64,000 bases of DNA from Myxococcus stipitatus (GTDB lineage: Bacteria; Myxococcota; Myxococcia; Myxococcales; Myxococcaceae), in the NCBI RefSeq assembly GCF_037414475.1, contig NZ_CP147913.1:5268001-5332000 (forward strand). The letters are read 5' to 3'. Each line of letters starts with the position of its first letter. Position 1 is the stretch's first letter. The notes below the pieces were generated by a model, which had not been told where the DNA came from, made no database searches, and saw nothing but the letters and a program-made list of their open reading frames with translations. The position numbers and the translations under genes are program-made. Shown here in pieces: positions 63,985-64,000 of this stretch.

Positions 63985-64000
63985 ATGCGAAATCTGGTGG
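63985..64000 (+). CDS. Possible start of the next gene, cut by the window edge
   Basis: An ATG at 63985 opens a frame reading MRNLV at the right edge; GAGAG lies 12 bases upstream. Too short to judge. Confidence 0.2.

Overview
High-GC chromosomal DNA from a myxobacterium, most probably a member of the Myxococcaceae. The main reasons are the adjacent outer-membrane-exchange genes traA (PA14-like lectin head, Cys-rich stalk, MYXO-CTERM-type tail) and traB (OmpA-type), a Ser/Thr kinase fused to an ATPase/TPR signalling module, many lipoproteins, and dense GTG/ATG starts with short intergenic gaps. I see no rRNA, tRNA, CRISPR array, insertion sequence or prophage.

Region by region: 1-3.8 kb is the end of an F-type ATP synthase cluster (atpG end, atpD, atpC), unusually interspersed with an SPFH/prohibitin-like lipoprotein and a small secreted protein. 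3.8-5.3 kb holds a divergent ArsR-type regulator and flavin reductase-like gene sharing palindromic operators. 5.3-7.5 kb is a nitric-oxide response operon: an NsrR box, a truncated globin, a ferredoxin-type reductase, nsrR, and a small glutaredoxin-fold protein. 7.9-12.5 kb carries an ADP-ribosylglycohydrolase, two small membrane proteins and a cyanide-insensitive-type bd oxidase (cydAB), closed by a strong two-way terminator. 12.7-15.5 kb is a large beta-propeller/di-haem c protein. 15.5-25.1 kb is mixed metabolism and regulation: WGR protein, two SDRs, hydrolases, LysR, SUFU-like protein, glucose-6-phosphate isomerase, and a TetR/sterol desaturase pair.

25.3-35.5 kb encodes an M23 peptidase, a dynamin-like GTPase, a DUF11 protein, an amidinotransferase-fold enzyme, a phospholipase C-like/C-type-lectin lipoprotein, a degenerate metallo-beta-lactamase-fold protein and a DCC/lipase-maturation-factor fusion. 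35.5-43.7 kb is a co-directional signalling block: kinase/ATPase/TPR, HEAT protein, HD-domain protein, Ig-like lipoprotein. 43.7-50.1 kb, on the minus strand, has traB, traA, a GT4 glycosyltransferase and a DACNV-like protein. 50.1-57.3 kb has a second dynamin-like GTPase, a tandem pair of thioredoxin-fold/TPR lipoproteins, a metallophosphoesterase and a LuxR-type regulator. 57.7-64 kb has a Ser/Gly-rich protein and a DUF4105-like protein, a four-helix membrane protein, a small lipoprotein, a decayed dienelactone hydrolase with an embedded direct repeat, and a GreA/GreB-like protein without the catalytic tip.

The most coherent systems are the traAB kin-recognition/outer-membrane-exchange pair and the NsrR-controlled split flavohaemoglobin operon. 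The most unusual single proteins are the phospholipase/C-type-lectin protein with half-domains at both ends of its lectin array, and the GreA/GreB relative.
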